A stretch of DNA of 64,000 nt from Pasteurella oralis (GCF_002850605.1 NZ_NXGB01000002.1:347701-411700), one strand, 5' to 3'. Positions 10,034-20,483 are shown, counted from the first letter of the stretch. Numbers and translations are program-made. Notes: a model not told the origin generated them from the sequence alone.

Positions 10034-11713
10034 TTAAAATCCTTCTTTTAAACTCACAGTTAAATTGAAGACCAAATGTTCAGGACGGCTATCTTTACTG
10101 TCTGCACAATAATAACCTTCGCGTTCAAATTGGTAAGCTTGCTCTGGCTGTGCATTAATTAGGCTTTTCTCTACAACACCCTGTTTTACCACTAATGAAT
10201 CTGGGTTAAGTACTTCATGAATATCTTCCACAGCTCCCGGATTTGTGACAGTAAATAAACGATTATATTGGCGGAATTCAGCAGGCAAATAATCTTCTGC
10301 GGATACCCACTGAATAACGCCCTTGACTTTACGTCCATCCGCAGGATTTTTACCTAGCGTATCAGGATCATAGCTACAGTACACTGTAGTAATATTACCA
10401 TCAGCATCTTTTTCTACACGTTCTGCTTTAATGACATAAGCATTACGTAAACGTACTTCTTTGCCTAAAACAAGACGTTTATATTGCTTATTTGCTTCTT
10501 CACGAAAATCGGCTTGATCAATATAAATTTCACGAGTAAATGGCAATTCGCGCTGCCCAAGTTCCTCACGATTAGGATGATTTGGAGCTTGTAATATTTC
10601 TTTGTCGCCAAAGTTTTCAATGACTACTTTCAATGGGTTAATCACGGCCATTGCTCGTGGTGCGTTTTCGTTCAAATCTTCACGAATACAAGCTTCTAAT
10701 GCGCTCAGCTCAACTGTATTTTCCTGTTTCGTCACGCCAATACGACGGCAAAACTCACGAATTGAAGCGGGTGTATAACCACGACGACGTAAACCTGAAA
10801 TTGTTGGCATACGTGGATCATTCCAGCCATCTACAATCCCCTCATTTACTAATTGTAATAATTTACGCTTAGACGTTAAGGTTGCTTCTAAGTTTAAACG
10901 AGAAAACTCATATTGATGTGGTAATGGGCGTTCAATTGAAATATTGTCTAATACCCAATCATATAAACGACGGTTGTCTTGGAATTCTAACGTGCAAAGA
11001 GAATGCGTAATACGTTCAATTGCATCAGAAATACAATGAGTAAAATCATACATTGGATAAATACACCACTTATCACCTGTTTGATGATGGCTTGCAAATT
11101 TAATGCGGTATAACACAGGATCACGCATAACCATAAACGGTGATGCCATGTCAATTTTGGCACGTAAACTGGCTTTACCTTCCTCAATTTCGCCATTTTT
11201 CATTTTTTCAAACAGCGCTAAGTTTTCTTCCACTGAACGATCGCGATATGGGCTATTTTTCCCTGGCTCAGTTAATGTGCCACGGTATTCACGCATTTCT
11301 TCTGGCGAAAGCTCATCAACATAGGCTAAACCTTTTTTGATCAGCTCAAGAGCATAACCATATAATTGGTCAAAATAATCTGACGCATAGTGCGGTTGTC
11401 CTTCCCATTTAAAACCTAACCACTCAACATCCTGCTTAATTGAATCCACATATTCCACGTCTTCTTTTACAGGATTAGTATCATCAAAACGTAAATTACA
11501 TAATCCCTGATAGTCCTCAGCGATACCAAAATTTAAACAAATCGATTTGGCATGACCAATGTGTAAATAACCATTTGGCTCAGGCGGAAAACGTGTTTGA
11601 ACGCTATGATGCTTACCTGAAGCTAGATCTTCATCAATGATTTGACGAATAAAATTAGTGGGGCGTTTTTCTGCGTTTTCAGTGATTTCTACACGTTCAA
11701 TTGGGTTACTCAT
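10034..11713 (-). CDS. glnS: Glutaminyl-tRNA synthetase
   Basis: About 559 residues. This class I synthetase charges tRNA-Gln with glutamine in the cytosol. The HIGH motif is in [16 protein letters not shown] and the KMSKS-like loop is [10 protein letters not shown]; the GlnRS C-terminal beta-barrel anticodon domain follows ([13 protein letters not shown]). An in-frame ATG at 11731 would add six residues, but GAGGT sits just before the ATG at 11713 (MSNPIERVE), so I prefer that start. It is monocistronic, ending at a hairpin. Its 5' end lies back to back with the efflux operon. Confidence 0.97.
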   Translation of the reverse strand: MSNPIERVEITENAEKRPTNFIRQIIDEDLASGKHHSVQTRFPPEPNGYLHIGHAKSICLNFGIAEDYQGLCNLRFDDTNPVKEDVEYVDSIKQDVEWLGFKWEGQPHYASDYFDQLYGYALELIKKGLAYVDELSPEEMREYRGTLTEPGKNSPYRDRSVEENLALFEKMKNGEIEEGKASLRAKIDMASPFMVMRDPVLYRIKFASHHQTGDKWCIYPMYDFTHCISDAIERITHSLCTLEFQDNRRLYDWVLDNISIERPLPHQYEFSRLNLEATLTSKRKLLQLVNEGIVDGWNDPRMPTISGLRRRGYTPASIREFCRRIGVTKQENTVELSALEACIREDLNENAPRAMAVINPLKVVIENFGDKEILQAPNHPNREELGQRELPFTREIYIDQADFREEANKQYKRLVLGKEVRLRNAYVIKAERVEKDADGNITTVYCSYDPDTLGKNPADGRKVKGVIQWVSAEDYLPAEFRQYNRLFTVTNPGAVEDIHEVLNPDSLVVKQGVVEKSLINAQPEQAYQFEREGYYCADSKDSRPEHLVFNLTVSLKEGF

Positions 11714-11789
11714 TCTGACCTCAAATTTCAATAAATATTTTGCTATGAAAAATGTTGTTTATTCTACCTTGTTTACCTACAGAATACAA

Positions 11790-11798
11790 AAGTGCGGT
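11790..11798 (+). repeat. DNA uptake signal core
   Basis: Unpaired forward copy between glnS and macA, about 50 bases upstream of the TetR-type palindrome. Confidence 0.85.
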
Positions 11799-11847
11799 CT
11801 GTTTTCTTCTTATTTCGTACTTCCTATTTTTTGTTTTAATGATAAAA

Positions 11848-11865
11848 TGAACGAACGTTCATTCA
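11848..11865. promoter_or_regulatory. Probable TetR-family operator upstream of macA
   Basis: TGAACGAACGTTCATTCA is an 18-base inverted repeat with one mismatched pair around the perfect core GAACGTTC. Such GAACG/CGTTC palindromes are typical of TetR/AcrR-family operators. It lies about 75 bases before macA. A -10-like TAAAAT (11843-11848) abuts it, so a bound repressor would block initiation. No TetR gene is present in this window. Confidence 0.55.
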
Positions 11866-11940
11866 GTGTAATGGCATCATATTTTCTTAAGCTAATATTT
11901 GTATCTTTTAAGGAACTTACCCTACTCTTGAGAAACAACA

Positions 11941-13104
11941 ATGAATAAAAAGTATCTGATTAGCGGCGCCATCATTATTGCGATTCTTATTGGTGGATTT
12001 TATTTATTTAATGCGAATCAAAACAATCAAATCACTTATCTTACAGAAACAGTGAAACGCGGTGATCTACAAAAATCCGTTATTGCAACTGGTACGTTGA
12101 GAGCTTATCAACGTGTTGAGGTCGGTGCACAAGCATCTGGGAAAATAGAAAAAATACATGTCAAACTTGGGCAACAAATTAAACAAGGCGATCTCATTGC
12201 AGAAATTGACTCACAAACACAACATAACCATTTAGATACTGCACAAGCCAAGTTAACCTCTTATCAAGCTCAACTTAATGCGAAAAATGTGGCTTATGAC
12301 ATAGCTAAATCCAGTTACGAACGCAGCAAAAAATTGTATAGCCAAAAAGCAATTAGCCTGACAGAATTGGATAATGCCAAGCATACTTTTGCTGTCGCAC
12401 AAGCTGCTATCCAAGAAATTACAGCGGCAATTAAGCAAGCTGAAATTGAAGTGAATACAGCAATAACCAATTTAGGCTACACCAAAATCCTATCACCGAT
12501 TACTGGTACAGTGATTTCTATCCCTGTTTCTGAAGGACAAACAGTTAATGCAAACCAAACGACACCAACTATTATCCAAGTGGCAGATGTGAGTAAAATG
12601 CAAATCAAACCCGAAATTTCAGAAGGTGACATTACGAAAGTCAGCGTTGGTATGCCGATTATTTTTTCAACGTTAGCTGAGCCAACAATTCAATACACGA
12701 CAGTCATCAATGCAATTGATCCTGCAATGACAACATTAACTGATAATGAATACTCAGAATCAGTTGCTAATACAAAAGCCGTCTATTTTTATGCCAACGC
12801 ACTTGTTGATAATCCAGATAATAAGCTGCGTATTGGTATGACTGCGCAAACTCAAATTTTAGTTGCTGAGGTAAAAGACACTCTGTTTATCCCAACCTCA
12901 ACTTTAAAACCAGAAAGTAACAAAGTATTTGTTCAGGTACTCCAAGGCAATCAAGTAGAAAAACGTGAGGTCATTATTGGTCTTAATGATGATCTCAATA
13001 CTCAAATTTTGTCAGGATTACAGGAAGGTGAAAAAGTAATTTCTTCGCAACTCACCAGTGACGAACAAGTAGGCAACACGATTCGTCGTGCAAGAATGTT
13101 CTAA
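11941..13104 (+). CDS. macA: MacA-like periplasmic adaptor (HlyD/RND-type membrane fusion protein)
   Basis: This 387-residue adaptor has an N-terminal membrane anchor (about 5-25), then the half-lipoyl motif VEVGAQASGKIEKIHVKLGQ, a long coiled-coil hairpin (roughly 95-165), a second lipoyl half (GYTKILSPITGTVISIPVSEGQ) and beta-barrel domains. It links the inner-membrane ABC exporter MacB to an outer-membrane channel to expel macrolides, peptides or similar substrates. macB follows 16 bases downstream and a TolC-like lipoprotein gene comes next, so all three parts are in one operon. The substrate is not shown by sequence. Confidence 0.9.
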   Translation: MNKKYLISGAIIIAILIGGFYLFNANQNNQITYLTETVKRGDLQKSVIATGTLRAYQRVEVGAQASGKIEKIHVKLGQQIKQGDLIAEIDSQTQHNHLDTAQAKLTSYQAQLNAKNVAYDIAKSSYERSKKLYSQKAISLTELDNAKHTFAVAQAAIQEITAAIKQAEIEVNTAITNLGYTKILSPITGTVISIPVSEGQTVNANQTTPTIIQVADVSKMQIKPEISEGDITKVSVGMPIIFSTLAEPTIQYTTVINAIDPAMTTLTDNEYSESVANTKAVYFYANALVDNPDNKLRIGMTAQTQILVAEVKDTLFIPTSTLKPESNKVFVQVLQGNQVEKREVIIGLNDDLNTQILSGLQEGEKVISSQLTSDEQVGNTIRRARMF

Positions 13105-13120
13105 AAGTACGGTCGACTTT

Positions 13121-15055
13121 ATGCAAATTATTCAAATCAAAGATCTCAATAAATTTTTTGGTGAAGGTGACTATCGTACCCAAGTGCTTAAAAATATCAA
13201 TTTAGAGATTAAAAAAGGAGATTTCATTGCTATCATCGGTGCCTCTGGTTCTGGTAAATCAACTCTGATGAATATCATTGGCTGTCTAGATAGTGCCAGC
13301 TCTGGTTCATATAAAATTGCAAATGAGGAAGTCAGCTACCTTGATAAAGATGCACTCTCTGATTTACGACAAAAGAAATTTGGCTTTATTTTTCAGCGTT
13401 ATAATTTACTTTCTACTTTAACTGCTTTAGAAAATGTTGCCTTGCCTGCAATTTATGCTGGCATTGACCAAAAGACACGCCTTACACGTGCTAAAGATTT
13501 ATTAGAAAAGTTAGGTTTACAGGATAAGTTAGCCAATAAACCTAACCAATTATCTGGCGGGCAGCAACAGCGAGTCAGTATTGCCCGCGCTTTAATGAAT
13601 GGTGGGGAAATTATCCTCGCCGATGAACCCACTGGTGCATTAGACTCAAAAAGTGGTACAAGGGTAATGGAAATTCTGCAACAACTACATCATGAAGGTC
13701 ATACGATTATTCTGGTCACTCATGATCAACAGATTGCTCAATTTGCCAATCGCATTATTGAAATTAAAGATGGCGTTATTATTCAAGACCAACAAAAATC
13801 CAATTGGGTTGCTGAAAAATTAACAACGCCAACAGTACAAAAAACACGCTTTACTTTGATTAAAGATCAATTTATTGAATCATTTAAAATGTCAGTTAAT
13901 GCAATTGTGACACATAAATTACGTTCATTACTCACTATGTTAGGCATTATCATTGGCATCACTTCTGTTGTTTCAGTAGTCGCATTAGGTAATGGTTCAC
14001 AGCAAAAAATCCTATCAAATATTAGTTCACTTGGCACGAATACTATGGATATTTATAACGGAACCGGATTTGGCGACAGACGAGCAGAACGTATGCAAAA
14101 TTTAACTATGAGTGATGCTAACCTACTCGCCAAACAAAGTTATACTGAAAGTGTGACTCCAAACAGCGCAGTCAGCGGCAGTCTAACTTATGGTAACCAA
14201 AATTTTACTGCGCAGGTAAAAGGTGTTAATGAACAATTTTTTGATGTCAAAGGCATCAACTTACTACAAGGTCAACTATTTACGTCTTACGATGTGGCAC
14301 AAAATACACAAGTGGCAGTCATTGACTCAAATACACTACGTCAAGTCTTTAACAATCACTCACCTTTAGGCAAAATCATTATGATTAATAAAAAGCCACT
14401 ACGCATTATTGGTGTAGCGAATCCAGCAGGAATGAGTAGTAGTAATAATAGCAGTTTAACGATCTGGCTTCCTTATACTACAGCAATGTATAAAATTTCA
14501 GGTAATGCCAAAATTGATTCGATTACAGTAAAAATCAAAGATGAAATCAATACACAAGTGGCGGAAAAAGATCTCACTCATATATTAACTGTGCGTCATG
14601 GTAAAAAAGACTTTTTTGTCATAAACAGTGATACGATTAAACAAACTATTGAAAGTACAACTAATACAATGAAATTATTAATTTCTTCAATTGCATTAAT
14701 TTCATTAATCGTAGGTGGCATTGGCGTAATGAATATTATGTTAGTCTCTGTTACAGAGCGCACCAAAGAAATTGGTGTACGCATGGCAATTGGTGCAAGG
14801 CAGTCAAACATTTTGCAACAATTTCTTATTGAGGCAGTATTGATTTGCCTGATTGGTGGCATCACAGGTATTGGACTCTCCCTTGCATTTGGATTTGTGT
14901 TTAATCAATTCGCAACAAATTTCAATATGATTTTTTCGACATTTTCGATTATTGCAGCGGTTCTATGTGCCAGTTTAATTGGCATTATTTTTGGTTATAT
15001 GCCAGCACGAAATGCTGCTCGTTTAAACCCAATTAATGCTTTAGCAAGAGAATAG
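13121..15055 (+). CDS. macB: MacB-like ABC exporter, fused ATPase and permease
   Basis: About 644 residues. The N-terminal nucleotide-binding domain has Walker [10 protein letters not shown] at 40-48, signature LSGGQQQR and Walker [14 protein letters not shown] membrane segment ([20 protein letters not shown]) is followed by the large periplasmic MacB domain, then three C-terminal membrane segments with GERTKEIG-like [17 protein letters not shown], the usual MacB topology. I start at the ATG at 13121 ([13 protein letters not shown]); an upstream in-frame ATG at 13088 would overlap macA and has no support. A one-base variant of the uptake signal (AAGTACGGT) lies just before the start. It works with MacA and the downstream outer-membrane protein. 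Confidence 0.93.
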   Translation: MQIIQIKDLNKFFGEGDYRTQVLKNINLEIKKGDFIAIIGASGSGKSTLMNIIGCLDSASSGSYKIANEEVSYLDKDALSDLRQKKFGFIFQRYNLLSTLTALENVALPAIYAGIDQKTRLTRAKDLLEKLGLQDKLANKPNQLSGGQQQRVSIARALMNGGEIILADEPTGALDSKSGTRVMEILQQLHHEGHTIILVTHDQQIAQFANRIIEIKDGVIIQDQQKSNWVAEKLTTPTVQKTRFTLIKDQFIESFKMSVNAIVTHKLRSLLTMLGIIIGITSVVSVVALGNGSQQKILSNISSLGTNTMDIYNGTGFGDRRAERMQNLTMSDANLLAKQSYTESVTPNSAVSGSLTYGNQNFTAQVKGVNEQFFDVKGINLLQGQLFTSYDVAQNTQVAVIDSNTLRQVFNNHSPLGKIIMINKKPLRIIGVANPAGMSSSNNSSLTIWLPYTTAMYKISGNAKIDSITVKIKDEINTQVAEKDLTHILTVRHGKKDFFVINSDTIKQTIESTTNTMKLLISSIALISLIVGGIGVMNIMLVSVTERTKEIGVRMAIGARQSNILQQFLIEAVLICLIGGITGIGLSLAFGFVFNQFATNFNMIFSTFSIIAAVLCASLIGIIFGYMPARNAARLNPINALARE

Positions 15056-15097
15056 AAAACTGTTATAATTTATTCAATATAAAGTGCATAAAAACAG

Positions 15098-15106
15098 ACC
15101 GCACTT
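15098..15106 (-). repeat. DNA uptake signal core
   Basis: Reverse copy between macB and the outer-membrane gene. A nearby AAAGTGC (15081-15087) can pair with its GCACTTT, giving a weak hairpin inside the operon that could reduce read-through. Confidence 0.8.
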
Positions 15107-15128
15107 TTTCACTTAAAGGACAATAATA

Positions 15129-16496
15129 ATGTTAAAACTAAATCAGATGACGTTTATCTTGCTTTCAACTACTCTTGTAGGTTGTGTAAATATTGATAAT
15201 TCTTATCAAACTGTAAAGCAAGATTTCCAACAATATGAAGAACTCACTAAACAGTATAATGTGCAAGAAAATTGGTGGGGACTATATAACGATCCTCAAC
15301 TCAATAAAGTGATTGAACAAGCATTAAAAAATAACAGAAACCTTGCTAAAGCCACAATTAATGTCAATAAAGCCCTCTATTCCGCGAATTTATTGGGCGC
15401 AAATCTAGTTCCTACTTTTAGTGGAAAAACTGAGTCGAGTGCTAGCCGTAATATTGAACATAGTGAAAATTCGAGAATCACTCACAGTGGATCATTAAAT
15501 GTCAGCTATACATTAGATTTATGGCGCCGTTTAGCGGATTCGGCTTCTGCTGGCGAATGGGCATACAAAGCCACCGCTGAAGATCTCGAAGCAACACGAC
15601 TTGCATTAATTAATTCAGTGATTATAACTTACTATCAAATTGCCTTTTTAAATGATGCTATTCAAGCAACTGAAGGTAGCATTAAATATTACAACCAGAT
15701 TAGCCAAATCATGCAAAACCGCTTTAAATTAGGTGTAACTGATAGCGCCAGTGCAGATCAGGCACAACAATCAGTATTAAGAGCACGTAATCAATTATTA
15801 ACTTATCAAACTCAACGAAAAGTTGCTGAACAAACTTTACGCGATCTACTTAACTTAAAGCCAACTGATACGCTTAATCTGGCATTCCCACGTATTCTCA
15901 ATGTTAAAGCTATCGGTATTAATACCAATGTTCCAGTATCAACCATTGCTAATCGCCCTGATATTAAAAGCGCGCAATATCGTTTAAACAGTGCTTTTAA
16001 AGATGCTAAAGCAATGCAAAAAAGCTGGTTCCCAACAATTACTTTAGGTGCAAGTTTATCCTCTGTAGGTAATAAAGTGGATAATGCATTACATACGCCT
16101 ATTAGCGCAGGTCTGGTCAGTATTAGCTTACCTTTCTTAAGCTGGAATACAGTAAAATGGAATGTCAAAATTTCTGAGGCAAATTATGAAGCAGCAAAAT
16201 TACATTATGAACAAACCATTACAACAGCATTAAATGAGATTGATACAAATTATTTCTCGTATAAACAATTACAAACTCATTTTGCCAACTTACAAAAAGC
16301 CTATACTTATAATCAACGTATAACAAAGTATTATAAAAATCGCTATGATGCAGGAGTATCTGAGTTGAGAGATTGGCTAAACGCGGCAAACACAGAAAAT
16401 GATTCTCAAATTGCCATTTTAAATGCAAAATATCAATTAATTCAGCAAGAGAATGCGGTTTATAGTGCAATGGCAGGTTATTACTCAACCAAATAA
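15129..16496 (+). CDS. TolC/NodT-family outer-membrane efflux lipoprotein
   Basis: This 455-residue protein starts with a lipoprotein signal whose lipobox is LVGC (cysteine 19). Two outer-membrane-efflux repeats follow, with ENWWGLYNDPQLNKVIEQAL near the N-terminus, the typical opening of NodT-family channels, and long helical stretches elsewhere. It would form the outer-membrane exit duct for the MacAB-like pump encoded just upstream. AAAGGA lies about 10 bases before the ATG. A hairpin terminator begins three bases after its stop, marking the end of the operon. Confidence 0.9.
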   Translation: MLKLNQMTFILLSTTLVGCVNIDNSYQTVKQDFQQYEELTKQYNVQENWWGLYNDPQLNKVIEQALKNNRNLAKATINVNKALYSANLLGANLVPTFSGKTESSASRNIEHSENSRITHSGSLNVSYTLDLWRRLADSASAGEWAYKATAEDLEATRLALINSVIITYYQIAFLNDAIQATEGSIKYYNQISQIMQNRFKLGVTDSASADQAQQSVLRARNQLLTYQTQRKVAEQTLRDLLNLKPTDTLNLAFPRILNVKAIGINTNVPVSTIANRPDIKSAQYRLNSAFKDAKAMQKSWFPTITLGASLSSVGNKVDNALHTPISAGLVSISLPFLSWNTVKWNVKISEANYEAAKLHYEQTITTALNEIDTNYFSYKQLQTHFANLQKAYTYNQRITKYYKNRYDAGVSELRDWLNAANTENDSQIAILNAKYQLIQQENAVYSAMAGYYSTK

Positions 16497-16498
16497 AG

Positions 16499-16523
16499 AA
16501 AGAGGCGATTGTGCCTCTTTTTT
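16499..16523 (+). terminator. Terminator after the efflux operon
   Basis: AAAGAGGC pairs with GCCTCTTT over a 6-base loop, followed by a T run. cutC starts 21 bases later. Confidence 0.85.
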
Positions 16524-16543
16524 ATTATATAAAAGGAGACATC

Positions 16544-17269
16544 ATGAAAGTTGAAGTCTGTATTGATAATATTGAATCAGCACTCAGTGCAGAACAAGCT
16601 GGCGCTGATCGTTTAGAATTATGCAGCTGTTTGGCGATTGGTGGTGTCACACCACAATATTCACTGATCAAAAGTGCGGTCAATTTTAGCAAAATTCCCT
16701 GTTATGTCATGATTCGACCTCGCGCAGGTGATTTTCTTTTCAACCGCTATGAAGTACAAATGATGGTAGAAGATATTCAAATTGTCAAAGCACTTGGTGC
16801 AAAAGGCGTAGTGATTGGCGCATTGACAGCACAAGCTGAAATTGATGTAAAAATTTGTGAAACACTGATAAATGCGGCAGAGGGTTTAGGTGTTACTTTT
16901 CATCGTGCTTTTGACTTGTGCCATCATCCTTTCGACAGTTTAGAACAGCTTATTGCACTGGGTTGTGAACGTGTTCTTACTTCTGGTCAAAAAAATACTG
17001 CACTGCAAGGCGAAGACTTACTTAAACAGCTTGTTGAACAAGCTGATAATCGAATTAGTATCATGGCTGGCGCAGGAGTTAATGCAGAAAATGCACAAAC
17101 GTTAGTTAAAAACACAGGGATACAAGAATTACATTTATCAGGTAAAAGCTATCGCTTAAGCCAAATGAAATGGCAGTCAGATGCAGTAATGGGCGCAAAT
17201 GCAGAAGATGATCAAAAAATTTGGATTAGTGACTTCAATAAAATTAAAGCAGTCAAAGCACTATTTTAA
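16544..17269 (+). CDS. cutC: CutC family protein (copper homeostasis / TIM-barrel)
   Basis: About 241 residues, a cytosolic TIM-barrel protein annotated as copper homeostasis protein CutC, although its biochemical role in copper handling is uncertain. Family motifs are VEVCIDNIESALSAEQAGAD at the N-terminus, then RLELCS, MIRPRAGDF, FHRAFD and IMAGAGVN. I start at the ATG at 16544, preceded by AAAAGGAGAC, rather than at an upstream in-frame ATG with no ribosome-binding site. An uptake signal (16672-16680) lies inside the coding sequence. The stop codon overlaps the T tract that would end rnpB on the other strand. Confidence 0.92.
   Translation: MKVEVCIDNIESALSAEQAGADRLELCSCLAIGGVTPQYSLIKSAVNFSKIPCYVMIRPRAGDFLFNRYEVQMMVEDIQIVKALGAKGVVIGALTAQAEIDVKICETLINAAEGLGVTFHRAFDLCHHPFDSLEQLIALGCERVLTSGQKNTALQGEDLLKQLVEQADNRISIMAGAGVNAENAQTLVKNTGIQELHLSGKSYRLSQMKWQSDAVMGANAEDDQKIWISDFNKIKAVKALF
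16672..16680 (+). repeat. DNA uptake signal core inside cutC
   Basis: Forward copy read within the cutC codons for KSAVNF. Confidence 0.85.
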
Positions 17270-17275
17270 AAAAAG

Positions 17276-17653
<378 letters not shown>

Positions 17654-17660
17654 GTGGCGC

Positions 17661-17666
17661 AGTATA
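17661..17666 (-). promoter_or_regulatory. -10 element of the rnpB promoter
   Basis: TATACT on the minus strand is followed by the GC-rich GCGCCAC and then the inferred rnpB 5' end seven bases later. This spacing, with a GC-rich discriminator, is expected of a stable-RNA promoter. No convincing -35 is visible. Confidence 0.55.
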
Positions 17667-17714
17667 ACGGAATTTCATACAGAAATACAGCATTATTAAA
17701 TTTACTAAAAATAG

Positions 17715-17723
17715 ACCGCACTT
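17715..17723 (-). repeat. DNA uptake signal core
   Basis: Reverse copy in the gap between the divergent rnpB and kdsD promoters. Confidence 0.85.
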
Positions 17724-17756
17724 TATTCACTTTACGACTTAAAGCAGACTTTATGT

Positions 17757-17762
17757 TATAAT
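17757..17762 (+). promoter_or_regulatory. -10 element upstream of kdsD
   Basis: TATAAT lies 33 bases before the kdsD start. No clear -35 hexamer is found at the right distance, so the call is moderate. Confidence 0.45.
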
Positions 17763-17795
17763 TAACCAACTTTTCGTGTCACTGAAGGAATCGAA

Positions 17796-18731
17796 ATGGA
17801 TTACTTAAAAATTGCCCAAGAAACGCTTGCTGTAGAAGAACAAGCACTTGCTCGGTTAAGCCAACGACTTGATCAACAATTCACTGATGTCGTGGAGTTG
17901 TTGTTACATTGTGAAGGGCGTTTGGTGATCGGTGGAATTGGTAAATCAGGCTTAGTCGGTAAAAAAATGGTTGCGACCTTCGCTTCAACAGGCACACCAA
18001 GTTTCTTTTTACATCCAACTGAGGCATTTCATGGCGATTTAGGCATGCTTAAGCCAATTGATATTGTCATGTTGATTTCTTATAGTGGCGAAACAGACGA
18101 TGTCAACAAATTGATCCCAAGCCTAAAAAACTTTGGCAATAAAATCATTGCATTAACAGGAAATCTGCATTCTACTCTTGCTAGACACGCTGATTATGTA
18201 CTAGATATCAGTGTTGAACGCGAAGTTTGCCCTAACAATCTCGCACCAACAACTTCGGTGCTAGTGACAATGGCATTAGGTGATGCGCTCGCAGTTTCAC
18301 TAATTAAAGCAAGAGATTTCCAACCTGCTGATTTTGCTAAATTCCATCCTGGTGGTAGCTTAGGACGTCGCTTACTCTGCCGTGTTAAAGATCAAATGCA
18401 AACTCGTCTTCCAATCACTACAATGCAAACCTCTTTTGCTGATTGTTTAACAATTATGAATGAAGGCAGAATGGGGGTTGCCCTTGTCATGGAACAAGGT
18501 GAATTAAAAGGTATCATCACTGATGGGGATATTCGCCGTGCGCTGAGCGCTAACGGAGAGAAAACATTAAAGAAAAATGCTCAAGATCTGATGACATCGA
18601 AACCCAAAACAGTCCATCAAGATACTTATTTATCAGATGCAGAAAACTTTATGAAGGCACAAAAAATCCATTCTTTAGTCGTTGTTAATGACGAAAATAA
18701 CGTAGTAGGTTTAGTGGAGTTCTCAAGCTAA
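17796..18731 (+). CDS. kdsD: D-arabinose 5-phosphate isomerase
   Basis: This 311-residue cytosolic enzyme converts ribulose 5-phosphate to arabinose 5-phosphate, the first step of KDO synthesis for lipopolysaccharide. An N-terminal SIS sugar-isomerase domain (GIGKSGLVGKKMVATFASTG near 48-67, SYSGETDDV near 99-107) is followed by two CBS domains (from about 205). AAGGAATCGAA precedes the ATG. Its stop overlaps the kdsC start by one base (TAATG), so the two are translationally coupled. In E. coli the pair precedes lptCAB; here a terminator follows kdsC. Confidence 0.95.
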   Translation: MDYLKIAQETLAVEEQALARLSQRLDQQFTDVVELLLHCEGRLVIGGIGKSGLVGKKMVATFASTGTPSFFLHPTEAFHGDLGMLKPIDIVMLISYSGETDDVNKLIPSLKNFGNKIIALTGNLHSTLARHADYVLDISVEREVCPNNLAPTTSVLVTMALGDALAVSLIKARDFQPADFAKFHPGGSLGRRLLCRVKDQMQTRLPITTMQTSFADCLTIMNEGRMGVALVMEQGELKGIITDGDIRRALSANGEKTLKKNAQDLMTSKPKTVHQDTYLSDAENFMKAQKIHSLVVVNDENNVVGLVEFSS

Positions 18732-19276
18732 TGTTAACGGAAAAATTAAAACAAATTAAATTTGTTATTACTGATATTGATGGCGTACTAACAGATGGCT
18801 CATTACATTATGATGCGAATGGTGAAGCAATTAAAACCTTTCATGTTCGTGATGGACTGGGCATTAAAATGTTAATGGAATCTGGTATCCAAGTGGCCGT
18901 GTTATCAGGTCGAGATTCCCCAATTCTACGTAAACGTATTGCAGATTTAGGAATTAAATTATCCTTCTTAGGCAAACTTGAAAAAGAAAGTGCTTGTGTT
19001 GAATTAATGCGGCAAGCCAATGTTTCAGCGTCACAAACTGCCTATATTGGCGATGATAGCGTTGATTTACCAGCCTTTGCTGTTTGTGGCTTAACTTTCG
19101 CAGTAAATGATGCGCCCATTTACGTGAAACAGCAAGCAGATCATGTATTACATCTTGCTGGAGGAAAAGGCGCGTTTAGAGAAATGTCAGATATGATTCT
19201 TGCAGCACAAAATAAAAGCGAAATTTACACCAGTGCGCAAGGGTTCCTCAAAAATGTTGCAAAAATGACACAATAA
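18731..19276 (+). CDS. kdsC: 3-deoxy-D-manno-octulosonate 8-phosphate phosphatase
   Basis: This 181-residue HAD-superfamily phosphatase hydrolyses KDO 8-phosphate to KDO, needed for the inner core of lipooligosaccharide. The catalytic DxD is D15-I-D17 in ITDIDGVLTDG; LSGRDSP is the second motif and YIGDDSVDLPAF the fourth. It lacks a cap domain, as expected for this tetrameric family. It is the second gene of the kdsD-kdsC operon, overlapping kdsD by one base and ending before a strong bidirectional hairpin. Confidence 0.95.
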   Translation: MLTEKLKQIKFVITDIDGVLTDGSLHYDANGEAIKTFHVRDGLGIKMLMESGIQVAVLSGRDSPILRKRIADLGIKLSFLGKLEKESACVELMRQANVSASQTAYIGDDSVDLPAFAVCGLTFAVNDAPIYVKQQADHVLHLAGGKGAFREMSDMILAAQNKSEIYTSAQGFLKNVAKMTQ

Positions 19277-19294
19277 TTTACTGTTATTTATACT

Positions 19295-19331
19295 AAAAAA
19301 GCACTATTCCTAAATGAGATAGTGCTTTTTT
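19295..19331. terminator. Bidirectional terminator between kdsC and sspB
   Basis: AAAAAAGCACTAT pairs perfectly with ATAGTGCTTTTTT (13 bp) over an 11-base loop. A and T runs on either side let it work for both converging genes. Confidence 0.88.
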
Positions 19332-19358
19332 ATCTTTTAAACCATGCTTAAAAACAAA

Positions 19359-19838
19359 TCATTTTATAATTCTCAAATGAGAAGCCACTTTTTTATCTGT
19401 TTTCTTCTCTACTTCATGCTCATTTTTATGTGTTTTACTTTCTATCGTTGCTTTATCCACAGCTTCAACAAAACTTAAGGGTTGTTCTACACTCACCCTA
19501 TCCAGCTCATCATAAATTGCTTCAGGCTCAAACATCACACCATCGCCATTCTCACGAGCATAAATAGCCAGAGCCGCACCCATTGGAATATAAATATCCT
19601 CTGGCATACCACGAAAACGTGCACTAAACTGAATAAAATCATTCGTTAAATGTAAATTACCTGTTGCATTCGCAGATAAATTTAATACAATTTGACCATC
19701 TTTCACATATTCAACAGGCACTTTAACACCACGATAAGTAGCATCGACCACTAAATAAGGCGTGAAATTATTGTCGACTAACCAATCATAATAGGCACGT
19801 AATAAATAAGGGCGTTTTGGGGATACTTTGTATTCCAT
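19359..19838 (-). CDS. sspB: ClpXP protease specificity-enhancing factor SspB
   Basis: This 159-residue adaptor delivers SsrA-tagged proteins to ClpXP. The N-terminal binding fold (SPKRPYLLRAYYDWLVDNNF, then GNLHLTNDFIQFSARF) is intact. The linker after about residue 125 is charged and variable. The C-terminus, VASHLRIIK, matches the ClpX-docking tail that ends in a basic-hydrophobic peptide. It lies six bases after sspA on the same strand, the usual sspAB arrangement. Confidence 0.95.
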   Translation of the reverse strand: MEYKVSPKRPYLLRAYYDWLVDNNFTPYLVVDATYRGVKVPVEYVKDGQIVLNLSANATGNLHLTNDFIQFSARFRGMPEDIYIPMGAALAIYARENGDGVMFEPEAIYDELDRVSVEQPLSFVEAVDKATIESKTHKNEHEVEKKTDKKVASHLRIIK

Positions 19839-19844
19839 GTTAAA

Positions 19845-20483
19845 TTATTTCTCATCCATTAAATTTTTGGGTGCAGAAGCGCCTAAAGATTGCATAAATG
19901 AATCACGTTCAAACACACGAGACATATAAGCTTTAATTGCTTTACTACCAGCACCACTAAACTCTACACCTAATTCCTGCATACGCCATAATAACGGCGC
20001 AACATAACAGTCCACTAAACTAAATTCCTCACTCATAAAATAAGGCATTTGAGTAAAAATAGGTGCAATCGCTAAAATTTCTTCTTTTAACTGTTTTAAT
20101 GCAGTTGCACGCTCTGTATCAGTGCCTTTTTCTGCTTTTGCTAATGCAGGATACCAATCTTGCTCAATACGTAACATTAATAAACGACTTTTACCACGCG
20201 CCACAGGATAAACTGGCATTAATGGTGGGTGTGGAAAACGCTCATCAAGATATTCCATGATAATACGTGAATTAAATAAGACTAAATCACGATCAACTAA
20301 TGTCGGCAACGTGCCATACGGATTTAATTCCATTAAATCTTCTGATACAACTTGAGGATCTACAACTTCCGTTTCATAAGCAACACCTTTTTCTGCTAAT
20401 ACAATACGTACTTGATGGCAATAAATATCTGTTTTATCTGAAAAAAGTGTCATTATTGAACGTTTATTTGCAGCGCTTGTCAT
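19845..20483 (-). CDS. sspA: Stringent starvation protein A
   Basis: This 212-residue protein has a glutathione-S-transferase fold and binds RNA polymerase. In E. coli it affects stationary-phase and acid-stress expression and phage P1 late genes. The start MTSAANKRSIMTLFSDKTDIYCH aligns with the E. coli N-terminus and is preceded by a strong GGAGGAATAG. The N-terminal thioredoxin-like part has PYGTLPTLVDRDLVL; the PHPP surface loop, important in SspA, is present (ERFPHPPLMP). It follows rplM-rpsI with a terminator between. Confidence 0.95.
   Translation of the reverse strand: MTSAANKRSIMTLFSDKTDIYCHQVRIVLAEKGVAYETEVVDPQVVSEDLMELNPYGTLPTLVDRDLVLFNSRIIMEYLDERFPHPPLMPVYPVARGKSRLLMLRIEQDWYPALAKAEKGTDTERATALKQLKEEILAIAPIFTQMPYFMSEEFSLVDCYVAPLLWRMQELGVEFSGAGSKAIKAYMSRVFERDSFMQSLGASAPKNLMDEK

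Noticed and set aside
13112..13120. Uptake signal before macB
   Set aside because: The word is AAGTACGGT-like, with one base changed, so I did not count it.
14430..14465. Short run of AGT/AAT triplets in macB that looks like a simple repeat
   Set aside because: It is only a few units of serine/asparagine codons and too short for phase variation.
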